Positions 8,240 to 17,835 of a stretch of DNA of 25,088 nt are shown here, piece after piece. This stretch comes from Phycisphaerales bacterium UBA1845 (lineage in GTDB: Bacteria > Planctomycetota > Phycisphaerae > UBA1845), in NCBI GenBank assembly GCA_002338715.1, contig DDIR01000085.1, positions 18,515 through 43,602 on the forward strand. The letters are read 5' to 3'. The first letter of the stretch is position 1; each line of letters starts with the position of its first letter. Position numbers and translations under genes: made by a program. The notes under the pieces were generated by a model, which was not told the origin of the DNA, searched no databases, and saw only the letters and a list, made by a program, of their open reading frames with translations.

Positions 8240-9951
8240 GATGCGACCTCCCCGGTTGGTCCTGCCGTATCAGCCGCAATCGACTTGGCCAAGACGTTGC
8301 GCTTGATCTTCATCGACGCGGTGCGTTCGAAATCGTTCGACCAAAGCAGGTATTCGCTGATGCGCTTGTAGTCGGGAATTCGCCGGTTGATCGATTGAAG
8401 TCGCTGCAACAGCGCGTCGTCAAACGATTGCCCTTTTTCCAGATGCAGCACGATGACCAGCGATTCCTTGCGCGTTTCGCCCGTCGGCCAAAGGTAACCA
8501 TACGCGAAGACGCAGTACTCCTGCACCGCGAGCGCGCTGAATGCGTTTTCGATGTCTTCGGGATAAACGTTCTTACCGCCGGCTGTCACGATCATGTTCT
8601 TGCGCCGGCCAAAGAGTTGCAGGTGGCCCGTTGCGTCGATGCGTCCAAGGTCGCCGGTGTGAAGCCAGCCGTCACGCAGCACCTGCGACGTTTGCTCTGG
8701 ATCGTCGAGGTAGCGCGACATCAACGTCTGACTTCGAACGACGACTTCGCCCACGCCATGCTCGTCGGCATCGTTGATTTTCAGCTCGACGCCCGGCAGC
8801 GGTTTGCCCACCGTGTCGGCTCGAAACGGAGCGAGGTCGTTCAGCGTGATCGCCGTACCGGCTTCGGTGAGTCCGTATCCGTTGGCGACGGGAATGCCAA
8901 GGTCGTAGAAGAACTGCATGACATCCGGTTCGGTAAATGCCCCGCCGACGAAAAACGCCTTCAGATTCCCGCCGAAACCTTGATGCACCCTGGACAGTAG
9001 CTTTCGGCTGAGGGTCAGCTTTGGGCGTGACTTCGTCAACATCCGGTTCAGACCGATGGCCGCCTTCAGCATCGCTGATTTTGCGGGCGACAGTTCGGCG
9101 AAAGTGTTTTGCAACCCGGCCCGCAGATTTTTGAGCACCATGGGCACGAGGGCCATGTAGCTGATCTTGTATTTGGTGAATGCCTGCTTGATGAATTCCG
9201 GTCGCAGGCTGCGAAGGTGCACGACCGTCGCGCCGCAGACGAATGGCCCCACGAACCCGACCATAAAATCGATCGCGTGATTCGTCGGCAGCACACTGAG
9301 GTATCGATCACCGACATCAAAACGATAAAGGTGCATCAGCGTCTTGCATTGGGTGAGATAAACGCCGTGCGTCAGAACGCAGCCCTTCGGATCGCCGCCC
9401 GTGCCTGATGAATACACGATGCAGGCGTCGTCATCGCGCGAGCGGTTCTTGTATTCAACCGGTGCTTCGCTTTTGCAATCCTCCCAACGCATCGCCCCGA
9501 AGAGGTCTGCATTGTTTGGCGCATCGGTAACCAGAACGGTCTTAACGGAGAGCGAATCGAACTCGCCCGATGACGCGATCGCCCGCCAGAGGTGGTACTC
9601 GATCACAAGCACGCTCGCGCGGCTATGCTTGATCAGGAAAATGTGCTCGTCGCCACTCAGTTTGTAATCCAACGGTACGAGTACGCCGCCCGCGAAGAAC
9701 ACCGCCCCCCCGCTGATGAGCCATTTGGACTGGTTGGTCATGATAATCGCGGCGCGATCGCCCGGCGCAAATCCACGCGACTGCAAGCCAGCCGCCAGCG
9801 CGTCGGCCTGCTCGCGGTATTCCGCATACGTCAACCGAGCGTTTTCACGATCGCGGTTGGCTTCGATCAGGCAGGTTTCGTTGGCGAACGTTTCGGTGGC
9901 GGCGCGAACGGCGTCGGCCAACGATTGGCATGAGTCAAGGTCGATCATCAC
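8236..9951 (-). CDS. AMP-dependent acyl-CoA synthetase / acyl-AMP ligase (ligase B)
   Basis: This ANL-superfamily enzyme activates a carboxylic acid as acyl-AMP and transfers it to CoA or a carrier protein. The 571-residue protein has the P-loop A3 motif [13 protein letters not shown] (about 178-190), a [10 protein letters not shown] motif, the GWLHTGDLG (A7) motif, a hinge [21 protein letters not shown] and the catalytic C-terminal Lys K548 in ASMKIKRN. All key residues are present. Its start (GTG 9951, or ATG 9948) overlaps the stop of the acyl carrier protein gene. This suggests that the pair works together, possibly with the ligase loading the ACP, as fatty acyl-AMP ligases do; that is inference. 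The loaded acid is probably medium- to long-chain, judged only from resemblance to long-chain fatty-acid ligases. Confidence 0.9.
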   Translation of the reverse strand: MMIDLDSCQSLADAVRAATETFANETCLIEANRDRENARLTYAEYREQADALAAGLQSRGFAPGDRAAIIMTNQSKWLISGGAVFFAGGVLVPLDYKLSGDEHIFLIKHSRASVLVIEYHLWRAIASSGEFDSLSVKTVLVTDAPNNADLFGAMRWEDCKSEAPVEYKNRSRDDDACIVYSSGTGGDPKGCVLTHGVYLTQCKTLMHLYRFDVGDRYLSVLPTNHAIDFMVGFVGPFVCGATVVHLRSLRPEFIKQAFTKYKISYMALVPMVLKNLRAGLQNTFAELSPAKSAMLKAAIGLNRMLTKSRPKLTLSRKLLSRVHQGFGGNLKAFFVGGAFTEPDVMQFFYDLGIPVANGYGLTEAGTAITLNDLAPFRADTVGKPLPGVELKINDADEHGVGEVVVRSQTLMSRYLDDPEQTSQVLRDGWLHTGDLGRIDATGHLQLFGRRKNMIVTAGGKNVYPEDIENAFSALAVQEYCVFAYGYLWPTGETRKESLVIVLHLEKGQSFDDALLQRLQSINRRIPDYKRISEYLLWSNDFERTASMKIKRNVLAKSIAADTAGPTGEVAS

Positions 9952-10190
9952 ATGCGTTGCGAAATGCGGTCTGCGAGCGTTCGGAAATCGACGACGCCCT
10001 GCATTTCATAGTCGGGCAGTTCAATGTTGAAATGGTTTTCGAGGCGCGTGAGCAGTTCGAGCGCTTGCAAACTGTCGATGCCCAGCTTCTGAAAAAAGTC
10101 ATCGTCCGGGGCGACATGATCGGGAGCAACTTTGAAGTGCTCTGCCGCCAGCTTCTGAATCTCGTCAATGATTTGCTGCGTATCTGCCAA
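9948..10190 (-). CDS. Acyl carrier protein
   Basis: This 80-residue acidic four-helix protein carries an acyl chain on 4'-phosphopantetheine attached to S40 in the motif [12 protein letters not shown], which matches the 'DSL' signature. A typical V-A-P-D-D-D-F-F loop precedes it. The start is TTG 10190, with GGGAGAA about seven bases upstream; no ATG is available near the correct length. It follows the crotonase gene after a 65-base gap, the only clear gap in the operon, and its TGA overlaps the start of ligase B. It is probably a dedicated ACP for this pathway rather than the housekeeping AcpP, since no fab genes are nearby. Confidence 0.92.
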   Translation of the reverse strand: MADTQQIIDEIQKLAAEHFKVAPDHVAPDDDFFQKLGIDSLQALELLTRLENHFNIELPDYEMQGVVDFRTLADRISQRM

Positions 10191-10255
10191 TGCCCGTTTC
10201 TCCCAAATTGAGCGATTGATTGAATCTGAAAATTCTGTCGCAGCATCCTATTCGA

Positions 10256-11062
10256 TCAGGGCAGATACGGGTAGGGGTCTTCGCTTTCGACGAACTTGCG
10301 AAGCCCCGCATCGACGGCTGGACGTGAAAATAGGTCGCAGAATATGTCGATTTCCTCGCGAAGTTCGGCATGCGGGATCGGTTTGACGAAACGCTTGGCC
10401 GCGGCTGATGTGCCCCGGTCAAACTTGAGAATCTGGCGGGCGGTTGAACGAGCCGCGACGAGCGCTTTGCCTTCACCGACGAGCTGCGAGACGAGTCCGA
10501 CCTGGGCGGCTTTCGTGGCGTTCATGCTTCGACCGGTCAAAAGCAAATCACGGACGACCGCATTTCCCAGGTCGCGTTTCAGTCGCGGAATGCCGCCGAA
10601 TCCGGGAATCAATCCGAGCCGCAGTTCCGGAAAACAGAATCGCGTCATCTTGTCGGCGATGATCAAATCGCACGCGAGGGCCAATTCAAACCCGCCGCCG
10701 AACGTCGTGCCATGGACGGCTGCGATGGTGGTGAGCGGGGTTTCGTCGATGACGTTGAGCACCGCATGAATGCGATTGAGAAATTCACGCACGCCGGTGA
10801 TGCGATCGTGCTCGCCCATCGTCTTGCCCGTATGGTAAAGCTCGCGCAAATCCGCACCGGCGCAGAAGCCAGCGGCGATCGAACTGTGGATGATCAAAGC
10901 TGCCGCCTCGATCTTGAGTTCGTCCAATGCTTTGACAAAACCTTCGAGATCCTCCAAGGTCTGTGATCCGATCTCGTTGGCCGGCGCTCGGTGCAGTTCC
11001 AGTTCGATGATCCCCTGCTCGCACGACCAGGAAAGCGTTTCGGTCTTGGCTGATGTGGTCAT
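10256..11062 (-). CDS. Enoyl-CoA hydratase/isomerase (crotonase) family protein
   Basis: This 268-residue crotonase-fold protein is the usual size for a monofunctional enoyl-CoA hydratase. The oxyanion-hole segment is AAGFCAGADLRELY, the second oxyanion element is VHGTTFGGGFE, and a CDLIIADK segment is typical. Both acid-base glutamates are kept: E126 in GGGFELA and E146 in FPELRLG. They are 20 residues apart, as in rat E144/E164. Hydratase chemistry on a 2-enoyl thioester is therefore plausible, although crotonases also perform other reactions. The ATG at 11062 overlaps the ligase A stop (ATGA). No acyl-CoA dehydrogenase, hydroxyacyl dehydrogenase or thiolase is present, which argues against ordinary beta-oxidation and for a specific chain modification. 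Confidence 0.88.
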   Translation of the reverse strand: MTTSAKTETLSWSCEQGIIELELHRAPANEIGSQTLEDLEGFVKALDELKIEAAALIIHSSIAAGFCAGADLRELYHTGKTMGEHDRITGVREFLNRIHAVLNVIDETPLTTIAAVHGTTFGGGFELALACDLIIADKMTRFCFPELRLGLIPGFGGIPRLKRDLGNAVVRDLLLTGRSMNATKAAQVGLVSQLVGEGKALVAARSTARQILKFDRGTSAAAKRFVKPIPHAELREEIDIFCDLFSRPAVDAGLRKFVESEDPYPYLP

Positions 11063-12708
11063 GACGCCTTCCTTTCGTACATCTTGTTGATCTCGTTTTG
11101 AAAGTGCTCGGCGATGGCGCTGCGGCGCAGTTTACCGTTGGCAGTCAACATCCCGTCAATCCATTCCAATGCATTCTCGCAAATATGAAACGCGTGAACT
11201 TTCTTGTATTGGGTCTGCGTTTCGTTGTACGCCTCCAACGCCTTTGGCACAGCCGCCTCATCGATTGAACCAAACAGCAGCAAGCCCAAGAAGCTCTTCG
11301 AGTTGCCGACGAGCACCGCATGGGTCGCGCCGGGAATCGCATCGAGCAGCGCGGCTTCCAACGGTTCGGGGGCGATGTTGTGCCCGCTGTTGAGAATGAT
11401 CAGATCCTTGATGCGGCCGGTGATCTTCCAATTGCCGTTCGGACTGACGACGCCTTGATCGCCCGTACGAAACCACTCGCCATCGAACGCGGCATTCGTT
11501 TCGTCCTTGCGATTCCAATACCCAGCGAAGACGTTGGGCCCGCGCACCTGCACTTCATCGTTGTCGCCAAGTCGCATCTCGACGCCATCGATGGCGTGGC
11601 CAACCCAGCCGGGTCGGATGTCATCCTCCAGATCCATCGTACAAATCGCGGTGGTTTCTGTCAGGCCGTAAACCTGAAGCACTTTGATCCCCATCATCTC
11701 GAAAAATTGCTGCGTTTCTTCAGCCAACGGAGCCGAACCGCAGACGATCGCCCGCAGTTCTTTCGAGATTCCATCCCTCACAGCCCGGAAGATGAACTGA
11801 TTGGCCAACGCCAACCACAAGCTGTCCCCAAAGGAACGCTTTCCCGCCCTTCGATTCGCCCAACTGGTTTTCGATCGGCTGAGAAGCTTCTTACCGAATC
11901 CGCCGCGTTCATCCACGGCATTTTCGACGCCGCGCTTAATTCGCTCCAGAAACGTTGGGACATTCATAAAAAAATGTGGTTGAGCACGCCCCAGTTCATT
12001 GCGAATGTTCTGCAAATCTGTGGACAGGTACAACGCGTTGCCACGAATCAAACTGGAAAGCAGCAGGAACCACGACCCCGCAAAGCAAAAAGGCAGGTAA
12101 TGGAAGAACCGTTGCCTGTCGCGCACATCCGCAAGCAACTGATCGAATCGCCCCACTGTTCGCCCAAGCATAAAATCCAGATTCGCACACGTAAGCATCA
12201 CACCTTTTGACACTCCCGAAGTGCCGGACGTGTAGATGATTGCAACGGTTCGGTCGCCGGGAATCTGCGGCGGATCCTGCCAGTTCTCCGTTGCTTTCGA
12301 TTGGTCAAAAACCTCGGCCAGAATACACGTCGGCGGCGCGCCGGGCCAACTGTCGCGCATGGCTTGCCGCACGTCGTCATCACCGCAAACCACGAGAGCG
12401 GGTTCGCAGTCGTGCATGATTGCTACTTGATCTTCGGGCGACATGCGATCGTATAGCGGAACGACGATGCCCCCTTCCGCAATGATTGCAAGGTCCATCG
12501 CCACCCAATGAATGCTGTTCGCGCCGATGAGAACGCACCGCCTACCGTCACTCACGCCAGCTTGGCGAATGTATCTCCGGGCCTGCTGAATCAGGTTGCG
12601 AAGTTGATGACCGTCCACCTCGACCGTTGACGATTCATGTATCTCTGAAAGAACGCTTCGCCCAGCCGACCGATCCAACGTGGTGAAAATGTCGTCAAGA
12701 AAGCTCAT
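11059..12708 (-). CDS. AMP-dependent acyl-CoA synthetase (ligase A)
   Basis: A second ANL-superfamily enzyme, 549 residues. Motifs in order are IIYTSGTSGVSKGVML (Y159 is the tyrosine), VYGLTETTAI, EWFRTGDQG, the hinge GRIKDLIILNSGHNIAPEPLE and a C-terminal catalytic Lys in LTANGKLRR. A PFCFAGSWF segment lies in the substrate-side region. This pattern fits long-chain fatty acid CoA ligases (FadD/FAA-like). It differs clearly from ligase B in sequence and hinge, so the two are not a recent duplication and probably activate different acids or serve different acceptors. ATG 12708 abuts the TAG of the pyruvyl-transferase-like gene directly, and the stop overlaps the crotonase ATG. Confidence 0.9.
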   Translation of the reverse strand: MSFLDDIFTTLDRSAGRSVLSEIHESSTVEVDGHQLRNLIQQARRYIRQAGVSDGRRCVLIGANSIHWVAMDLAIIAEGGIVVPLYDRMSPEDQVAIMHDCEPALVVCGDDDVRQAMRDSWPGAPPTCILAEVFDQSKATENWQDPPQIPGDRTVAIIYTSGTSGVSKGVMLTCANLDFMLGRTVGRFDQLLADVRDRQRFFHYLPFCFAGSWFLLLSSLIRGNALYLSTDLQNIRNELGRAQPHFFMNVPTFLERIKRGVENAVDERGGFGKKLLSRSKTSWANRRAGKRSFGDSLWLALANQFIFRAVRDGISKELRAIVCGSAPLAEETQQFFEMMGIKVLQVYGLTETTAICTMDLEDDIRPGWVGHAIDGVEMRLGDNDEVQVRGPNVFAGYWNRKDETNAAFDGEWFRTGDQGVVSPNGNWKITGRIKDLIILNSGHNIAPEPLEAALLDAIPGATHAVLVGNSKSFLGLLLFGSIDEAAVPKALEAYNETQTQYKKVHAFHICENALEWIDGMLTANGKLRRSAIAEHFQNEINKMYERKAS

Positions 12709-14118
12709 CTAACCGTGGTTTTCCATCAACTTGAGGAGCGGCTGACTCAGCTCGGGCAGGTACGCATCCCATCGGCGGACGCCGCCGGCCAATGGGAAAT
12801 CGGGGAAGCGGCGGCGGACGTGGTCTTCGAAGCGGACGCCCATCTGAGCCATCACTTTGATGTTCTTGGCCACGCACTGCTTGATACCGTCTTGGATTTT
12901 CTCCTTCTTGCGATCGAGCAGCTTCAAGACTTCGAGCAGTTTGGGTTCGAGGTCGGGATCGTTGACCGTCAGGAAGAGTTCTTTCTGACCGCGATCGTGC
13001 ATGAGGTTGCGGATGCGTTCGTCCATGGTGACACCGGCAGACACCACGCCAGCCGGCATGGTCGTGACAATGCCATGGTAACGCGACGAGACCATAAACG
13101 TGCCGCAGCGTGCGATGCTGACGAGTTGGTACATGTCGTGATCGGCGGAGGTCATCACCGGCGCCCCGCCGAGTTCGGCTGCGACTTTGTGGCAGGCGTC
13201 GGTATCGAGTCGTTCCATCGCGACCATCACGGGAAAGACGTTGACGCTTTGTTTGAAGGTTTTGATCGCGCAAGCCATCGCTTTGATGTAGCGCGCGTAT
13301 GCGGCATCGACATCCGGTCCCGCATTGTGGAAGTACATCGAGCGGTAGTGACTGGCCTTGAATGCGCCGGTGCTGAAGCGGGCGATCCACTTGAGGACCG
13401 ACGCACGCACCGGCCACCAGAATGGATTGATCGGACAGACGATCAGGATCGGTGTTTGACCATCCCATCCGGCGCTCTTAAGAGCCTTTTCGCCGTAGTC
13501 GACTGGGTGCGGTTCGAATGTCCATGCGGTGTCGGTCCCGACGTCGGTGGAAATGCCGAGGTCGTGAAGGACGTCGCGTGATTCGGTGTTGCGGGTGATG
13601 ACCAGCGATTGTTTGCAATAGCGGCGACACATGCGGCGCACGTAGGAATCCATTTTTCCAGCTTCTGCACCGTAACCGACGGACAGGCCATTGCGTGCCG
13701 AGGCGAATCCCAACGACCCGATCATCATGATGGTCAAAGCGTTGGCGAATTTGCTCTTGAACATCGACCCTTCGCAGGTGACGACACCATCGTGGTTGCG
13801 CAGTTCGCGAAACAGAAACGGTGGAAACACATCGGGGAAGCGAATCTGCTGCGTACCTTTGAAGTAACCGGCTGTCAGGTTCTTGTCCTGCGTGAACACG
13901 CTGAGGTCGACGTTGTTGGCGCCGAGCACACGGCGAATCTGGCGAAGCATTTCCTCAACGCGAACGTCGGCGCCGGTGTTTCGCGCACCGTTGTAACCGG
14001 CGAAGAGCAAACGCAATTTGCGGTCGGATGTCCAACTCTCGTTGGCGCCGAGCATCCAGCCCAACTTGGAAAGTTCAATCAAACCGCTGGTCCACAGGCC
14101 CAAAGTATAGTCCATCAT
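12709..14118 (-). CDS. Polysaccharide pyruvyl transferase family protein
   Basis: This 469-residue protein fits the polysaccharide pyruvyl transferase family (PF04230; WcaK/CsaB-like), which moves pyruvate from PEP onto sugars of surface glycans as a ketal. The N-terminal block has the Gly-rich [22 protein letters not shown], like the family's 'GYYGxxNxGDE'. Then come a [11 protein letters not shown] segment ('vigGGslf'), [16 protein letters not shown] ('iRD..S...L..lG') with TDTAW, and near the C-terminus [12 protein letters not shown] ('RlHa.i.A...GvP'). The ATG at 14118 overlaps the SDR stop (ATGA); the open frame extends upstream but would then run well inside the SDR gene. Its place amid lipid enzymes is unexpected. 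Possible roles are pyruvylating a glycolipid head group or a divergent transfer reaction. Confidence 0.75.
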   Translation of the reverse strand: MMDYTLGLWTSGLIELSKLGWMLGANESWTSDRKLRLLFAGYNGARNTGADVRVEEMLRQIRRVLGANNVDLSVFTQDKNLTAGYFKGTQQIRFPDVFPPFLFRELRNHDGVVTCEGSMFKSKFANALTIMMIGSLGFASARNGLSVGYGAEAGKMDSYVRRMCRRYCKQSLVITRNTESRDVLHDLGISTDVGTDTAWTFEPHPVDYGEKALKSAGWDGQTPILIVCPINPFWWPVRASVLKWIARFSTGAFKASHYRSMYFHNAGPDVDAAYARYIKAMACAIKTFKQSVNVFPVMVAMERLDTDACHKVAAELGGAPVMTSADHDMYQLVSIARCGTFMVSSRYHGIVTTMPAGVVSAGVTMDERIRNLMHDRGQKELFLTVNDPDLEPKLLEVLKLLDRKKEKIQDGIKQCVAKNIKVMAQMGVRFEDHVRRRFPDFPLAGGVRRWDAYLPELSQPLLKLMENHG

Positions 14119-15269
14119 GTGCCGACTCCCTCCGTGCTCGCGATCGGCTTGGCATCCGTTGGCCAGTTGGCGTATTTGTATTTGTAATTGTTGTCCTTGC
14201 TGAATTTGTAGAGCGGATAGCAGTATTCCGAGAACTTCGTGGGCATCCGCCCCATCGCCTCGACCACGCGGGCGTTGTCGAAGACCGTATTCCACAAGAG
14301 ATAGGGCACAAACACCTTCATGAGTGTGGCTGTGTATCCGATCTTGGAATTTCTAAACCGGGAAAAGAAGTTGATCGCGCCTTGAAACGGTTTTTCGAGC
14401 GGCGGTACAAATGTCGGACCGGACTTGCCACGGGCTTTGGAGATCGCGTCGGTTAATTCCCGAAACGTCTGCGACCCCTTGCCGGATGACAGGTGGTAAA
14501 TCGAATATTTTGGATTCGGGTCGACGTGAATCTTTGCGATGGCTTCCGAGACGTATTCGACCGGGACGATATCGATGCGATCGTCCGGGCGAAATGGAAG
14601 AATCGGCAGCGACGCCAGGAACACGAACGCCTGCACCATGTCGAACTGCGTCGTTTCGCCGTGGCGGCTGTCACCCAGGACAATGCTGGGCCGAAAGATC
14701 GTGGTTTGCACATCGGAGAGCAGATTGCCCACCATGTGTTCGGTGAATTTCTTCGTGCGGGCGTAAGGATCGTAATCGCTGCGCGCCCAGTCGACCGAAC
14801 CATCTTCGGTGACGACCTCGTCCTGCCTTTCGCCCGCCACCGCAACCGTGCTGACGTGGCTGTAGCGCCGCAACCCGTGTTTGTCCTGAATCCGCCGGGC
14901 GAGTTGCACCATCTCGAGCGTGCCGCGCAGGTTGACATTGAAGCAGGCCTTGTGCGACTTTCGATTGAGCGATGCCGCACAGTGAATGATCGAATCGGTG
15001 GAGTCGACGAGTTCGCCGTAGCGGTTGTCATCGAGACCGAAACGCGCACCGGTCAGATCGCCGCAGAAAATGTTGATGCGCTTCGTGAGGTGTTCATGGA
15101 AGCGATCGAAGTCGAGGTGCAATTGCATCGATTTCCACAAGCGATGCTGCGCTTCCTCGACACTGTCGGCGCGGACGAGAACGTTGAGCGTTTGCCCGTG
15201 GTTTTCTAGTAATTCGGAGGCCACGTGGGCGCCGACGTAGCCGGTGGACCCGGTCAGGAAGATGGGCAT
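14115..15269 (-). CDS. NAD(P)-dependent SDR, thioester-reductase-like (NAD_binding_4 type)
   Basis: This 384-residue extended short-chain dehydrogenase resembles the reductase domains that release acyl chains from carrier proteins as aldehydes. The Rossmann motif G-S-T-G-Y-V-G is at residues 7-13. An [13 protein letters not shown] segment matches the 'GDL..p.lGL' element typical of thioester reductases and fatty acyl-CoA reductases. The catalytic pair is Y169/K173 (YARTKKF), and a [10 protein letters not shown] block follows. AGGAGG about ten bases upstream supports ATG 15269, which lies inside the last codons of the FAR gene (16-base overlap). Together with the FAR it gives the operon two acyl-thioester or aldehyde reductases. 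A sugar epimerase is a less likely alternative. Confidence 0.8.
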   Translation of the reverse strand: MPIFLTGSTGYVGAHVASELLENHGQTLNVLVRADSVEEAQHRLWKSMQLHLDFDRFHEHLTKRINIFCGDLTGARFGLDDNRYGELVDSTDSIIHCAASLNRKSHKACFNVNLRGTLEMVQLARRIQDKHGLRRYSHVSTVAVAGERQDEVVTEDGSVDWARSDYDPYARTKKFTEHMVGNLLSDVQTTIFRPSIVLGDSRHGETTQFDMVQAFVFLASLPILPFRPDDRIDIVPVEYVSEAIAKIHVDPNPKYSIYHLSSGKGSQTFRELTDAISKARGKSGPTFVPPLEKPFQGAINFFSRFRNSKIGYTATLMKVFVPYLLWNTVFDNARVVEAMGRMPTKFSEYCYPLYKFSKDNNYKYKYANWPTDAKPIASTEGVGT

Positions 15270-17653
15270 GGGGATGCAGTTCCTCCTGATGCCGAGTTCG
15301 GATCGTCGGACAACGCGCTGGCTGACGTTGCCGCTTCAACCGACGGCATTTGAAAGGTTCGCGGTTGTTCTTGTTCGGGGGTCTTGCCTTCAATCAACGG
15401 GAACACCCACCGACGCAGACCGGGCATGTGCACGTTGAGACAATAATGCCACCAGTCGATCGATTCGATGTCGCACGCGAATTTCTCGGCTTCTTCATCG
15501 TCGAGTGCATACGACAGCGCCCGGATGTTGCTCGTCTCGAAGAATTGCTGGTTCTTTAAGATGAAGGGCTCAAACAGTTCGATCAGTTTTTCGGTGCGGT
15601 TGAGTCCGCGCTCGGCTTTGGCCAGTGGCGATTCGTTGAACCCGAGGGCTTTGGCGATGCGCTTGCTGATACCAACCAGTGCACGCTGACTCGGCGCCGA
15701 CATGGCGACGTAGCGCGTCTTGGAAACCGTGATCGCGTCGAACTGCGACCGGAATCGATAACGAAAACCGTGCTGACGGCGATTGTGAATCCGATGGGCG
15801 AGCCCGGTCAGTTCGACCGTCCTGCCAACTTCGAATGGATTGTCGCCGGACGTGCCCAACTGGTAGACATCGTTGTGGCGATTGTTCAAAAGGGCAGCCG
15901 CCACCAACGTCATTCCGCGGCAGACCATGTCGACCGGGATGATATCGAGGGCTTTGCGCTTGTTGGACGGCAACTGTCGAAAATACGTGCCTAGAAGGTG
16001 CGCGAGCGGTGCGGCGGTGTTGACGCCTTCGTTCCAACCTTCGAAGGGCTGCCTGACTGACGTTTCGACAATCGCGGGGCGAACCACCGACAGTCGCACA
16101 TCGCCCTTTCGGTTGGCGAGTAGCGACTCGGCGAGACTTTTACTGAGACAATAGGTATTGGGCCAATCGTATTTGCGGGCCAACCGCACGCCGCGTTCGG
16201 TCAGGCGGCCGCGGGTCCAGCGGATGCGGGCTTTGTGAAGCTGCTTGGCCAGCGTTCGTCCGCTCAAGGGCTCACCAGCTTTGGCTTCTGCTTCCTTTTG
16301 GAAGATCGCGGTGCGTTCGGGGCTTTCGACTTCCTCTTCAACAAGGGCAATTCTGCTCTTGATGTCGGCGTAAAGCTTCTCGGCGTCGAAATCTGGAAGG
16401 TCGCGCGGGGTATAGTCGCGGTGCAGCACCTCGGCTACACGCCCGTCGCGCTGACCGGCGACAAAACATGTCGATAGGTGCATCAGCGCTGCATGATCGC
16501 AACCTTGAACGAACTTGAGCACGTTCAACGGACCATCCACGTTAACGTCGATCGCGGTGCGAATGTCCGGCGTGAAATCGGTGAGTCCGGTGCTGTTGAC
16601 GAAGATGTCCATCTGCGCGCGCAACCGATCAGCCACCTCGGGGGCGAGTCCCAGATTGTCGGCGCAAACATCGCCTTCGACCACTTCGACCCGGTCGGAA
16701 ATGAATTTCTCAGCCCCATCGCCATGTCGATCGTAGAGTGCCGCAAACACGGGCGATTCGGCAACAACGCGCTCGAAGCGTTCGGTGGCGCTGCGTGTGC
16801 GGGTCTTTCGGATAAGCAGGTAGATGCGGCCTACATCTGGAACATCGCTCAGGATGTGCTCCAACCAGACCTTGCCGATGAACCCGGTCACGCCGGCGAG
16901 TAGAATGTGCTTTCCACGGAGGGTGTCACGGACACGAAGCGGTTCCAGCGAGGTTGAATCGTTGAAGATGATGCAGGATTTTCGCTGCTTAACGGGCGGC
17001 CTCTCGGCTGGGACGATGGCGTTAAGAATCTTCTGATCGGACGGCGTCCCGGAAAGCTGCTTCATCAATTCGGATTTACCGAATGCAGTGTCGCGCAGAT
17101 GGCGTGTGATGCGGTTGATCCACTTGCGGGGTTTGACCACCGGGCGTTCGAGGCGGCCTGTGGCGAATCCATCGCGAAAATCCAACCGGTTCGCGAGCAC
17201 AAGCTTGACATCAAGATAGCGGGCGAGCGGCCGGACCACATGCACGAATCCACTGCTCACCAAAACGAGGCGATCATTGCGGGCTAACTCGCTTTTGAGT
17301 TTGGTGATCCCCTCAGCCCGCATTCGCGGTCGCAGCACGTACTCGAAATACTCCTCGCCAAGGACATCAAGCCGATCGCGGCTTATGCCCCTCAAGACGA
17401 GATGCAGGATGCGCTGCGAATACCCCTGGTGGAAAAGAGAAATCAGGATCGAAATCGGCGCAAGAAAGACGAGACCGAGGAATCGGGTCCAGCGTCCAAA
17501 GAACGTCTGGCAATTCACCGCGAGAAATACGATTTCGCGAATGACGCCGCGATCGACAAGGCTCCCTTCGACGCGCCAAAAGGTCTGCGTATCAAGGTCG
17601 GCCTCTTGCCTCGGTGAGGCGAGGGTTCGCGAATCGGAGATTCCATCGGGCAT
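15254..17653 (-). CDS. Fatty acyl-CoA reductase family protein with N-terminal degenerate HAD-like domain
   Basis: First gene of the operon. From ATG 17653 it has 799 residues. Residues 20-210 resemble a HAD-IB (SerB-like) phosphatase domain with a hydrophobic patch (about 54-72). Where the nucleophile motif D-x-D-G-T should be it reads R27-V-E29-G-S, and no G-D-S/D motif IV is seen. Motif II (VLVSSG) and an [15 protein letters not shown] block remain. Residues 247-600 are an alcohol-forming-type FAR: Rossmann G-V-T-G-F-I-G-K at 254-261, a long [11 protein letters not shown] region and catalytic Y501/K505 (YCLSK). About residues 700-748 match the FAR C-terminal domain ([18 protein letters not shown]). 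The start at ATG 17653 is preferred to TTG 17722 because a candidate promoter overlaps the latter and an AGGAAG lies upstream of the ATG. It probably reduces acyl-CoA or acyl-ACP to an alcohol. Confidence 0.83.
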   Translation of the reverse strand: MPDGISDSRTLASPRQEADLDTQTFWRVEGSLVDRGVIREIVFLAVNCQTFFGRWTRFLGLVFLAPISILISLFHQGYSQRILHLVLRGISRDRLDVLGEEYFEYVLRPRMRAEGITKLKSELARNDRLVLVSSGFVHVVRPLARYLDVKLVLANRLDFRDGFATGRLERPVVKPRKWINRITRHLRDTAFGKSELMKQLSGTPSDQKILNAIVPAERPPVKQRKSCIIFNDSTSLEPLRVRDTLRGKHILLAGVTGFIGKVWLEHILSDVPDVGRIYLLIRKTRTRSATERFERVVAESPVFAALYDRHGDGAEKFISDRVEVVEGDVCADNLGLAPEVADRLRAQMDIFVNSTGLTDFTPDIRTAIDVNVDGPLNVLKFVQGCDHAALMHLSTCFVAGQRDGRVAEVLHRDYTPRDLPDFDAEKLYADIKSRIALVEEEVESPERTAIFQKEAEAKAGEPLSGRTLAKQLHKARIRWTRGRLTERGVRLARKYDWPNTYCLSKSLAESLLANRKGDVRLSVVRPAIVETSVRQPFEGWNEGVNTAAPLAHLLGTYFRQLPSNKRKALDIIPVDMVCRGMTLVAAALLNNRHNDVYQLGTSGDNPFEVGRTVELTGLAHRIHNRRQHGFRYRFRSQFDAITVSKTRYVAMSAPSQRALVGISKRIAKALGFNESPLAKAERGLNRTEKLIELFEPFILKNQQFFETSNIRALSYALDDEEAEKFACDIESIDWWHYCLNVHMPGLRRWVFPLIEGKTPEQEQPRTFQMPSVEAATSASALSDDPNSASGGTASPCPSS

Positions 17654-17728
17654 TTGGGATCGGTGCTTCCTGTCAATCTGGTTCGGCCCGTAGAACGTCG
17701 CGTCTGGAAGGGCGCTGGGCAACCGATA

Positions 17729-17757
17729 AAACTAGCACGTGTGCCGATTTCAGGCAA
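17729..17757 (-). promoter_or_regulatory. Candidate promoter of the nine-gene lipid operon
   Basis: On the minus strand TTGCCT (17757-17752) is separated by 17 bases from TAGTTT (17734-17729). The predicted start near 17721 leaves a leader of roughly 68 bases before ATG 17653. The -35 is fair and the -10 weak (3/6). It is the best sigma70-like match I found in the 253-base gap between the response regulator and the operon. Confidence 0.3.
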
Positions 17758-17835
17758 GGATTTGGAAATATCTCAATGCTGTCAGGTATGTAAGAACTGC
17801 TGTGAGACTAAGATCGGGGCGTACGGCAAGCGGGA

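Larger units (their letters stand above)
6573..17653 (-). other. Nine-gene translationally coupled lipid operon
   Basis: Transcribed from about 17721 down to 6573. Junctions in order: FAR to SDR, 16-base overlap; SDR to pyruvyl transferase, ATGA; pyruvyl transferase to ligase A, TAG abutting ATG; ligase A to crotonase, ATGA; crotonase to ACP, 65-base gap with its own ribosome-binding site; ACP to ligase B, overlapping TGA and GTG/ATG; ligase B to kinase, GTGA; kinase to plsC, ATGA. Such regular coupling in one 11-kb block indicates one pathway. Confidence 0.8.

Noticed and set aside
11320..12210. 296-codon plus-strand open frame over ligase A
   Set aside because: It is antisense to an intact acyl-CoA ligase and shows no motif or ribosome-binding site; typical shadow in GC-rich coding DNA.
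12695..13468. 257-codon minus-strand frame in a second register over the pyruvyl-transferase gene
   Set aside because: Arg/Ser/Pro-rich out-of-frame translation; the other register carries the family motifs and the coupled start and stop.
12715..13581. 288-codon plus-strand frame over the pyruvyl-transferase gene
   Set aside because: Antisense shadow; repetitive His/Asp/Val composition without a domain.
6573..17653. Assignment of the operon to ladderane, ole hydrocarbon, wax-ester or myxobacterial ether-lipid pathways
   Set aside because: The window has no OleA-type thiolase or ketosynthase, no WS/DGAT, no FAD-linked alkylglycerone-phosphate synthase and no desaturase, so none of these can be claimed.
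17654..17722. TTG 17722 as the FAR start
   Set aside because: No ribosome-binding site precedes it and the candidate promoter places the transcript start at about the same position.
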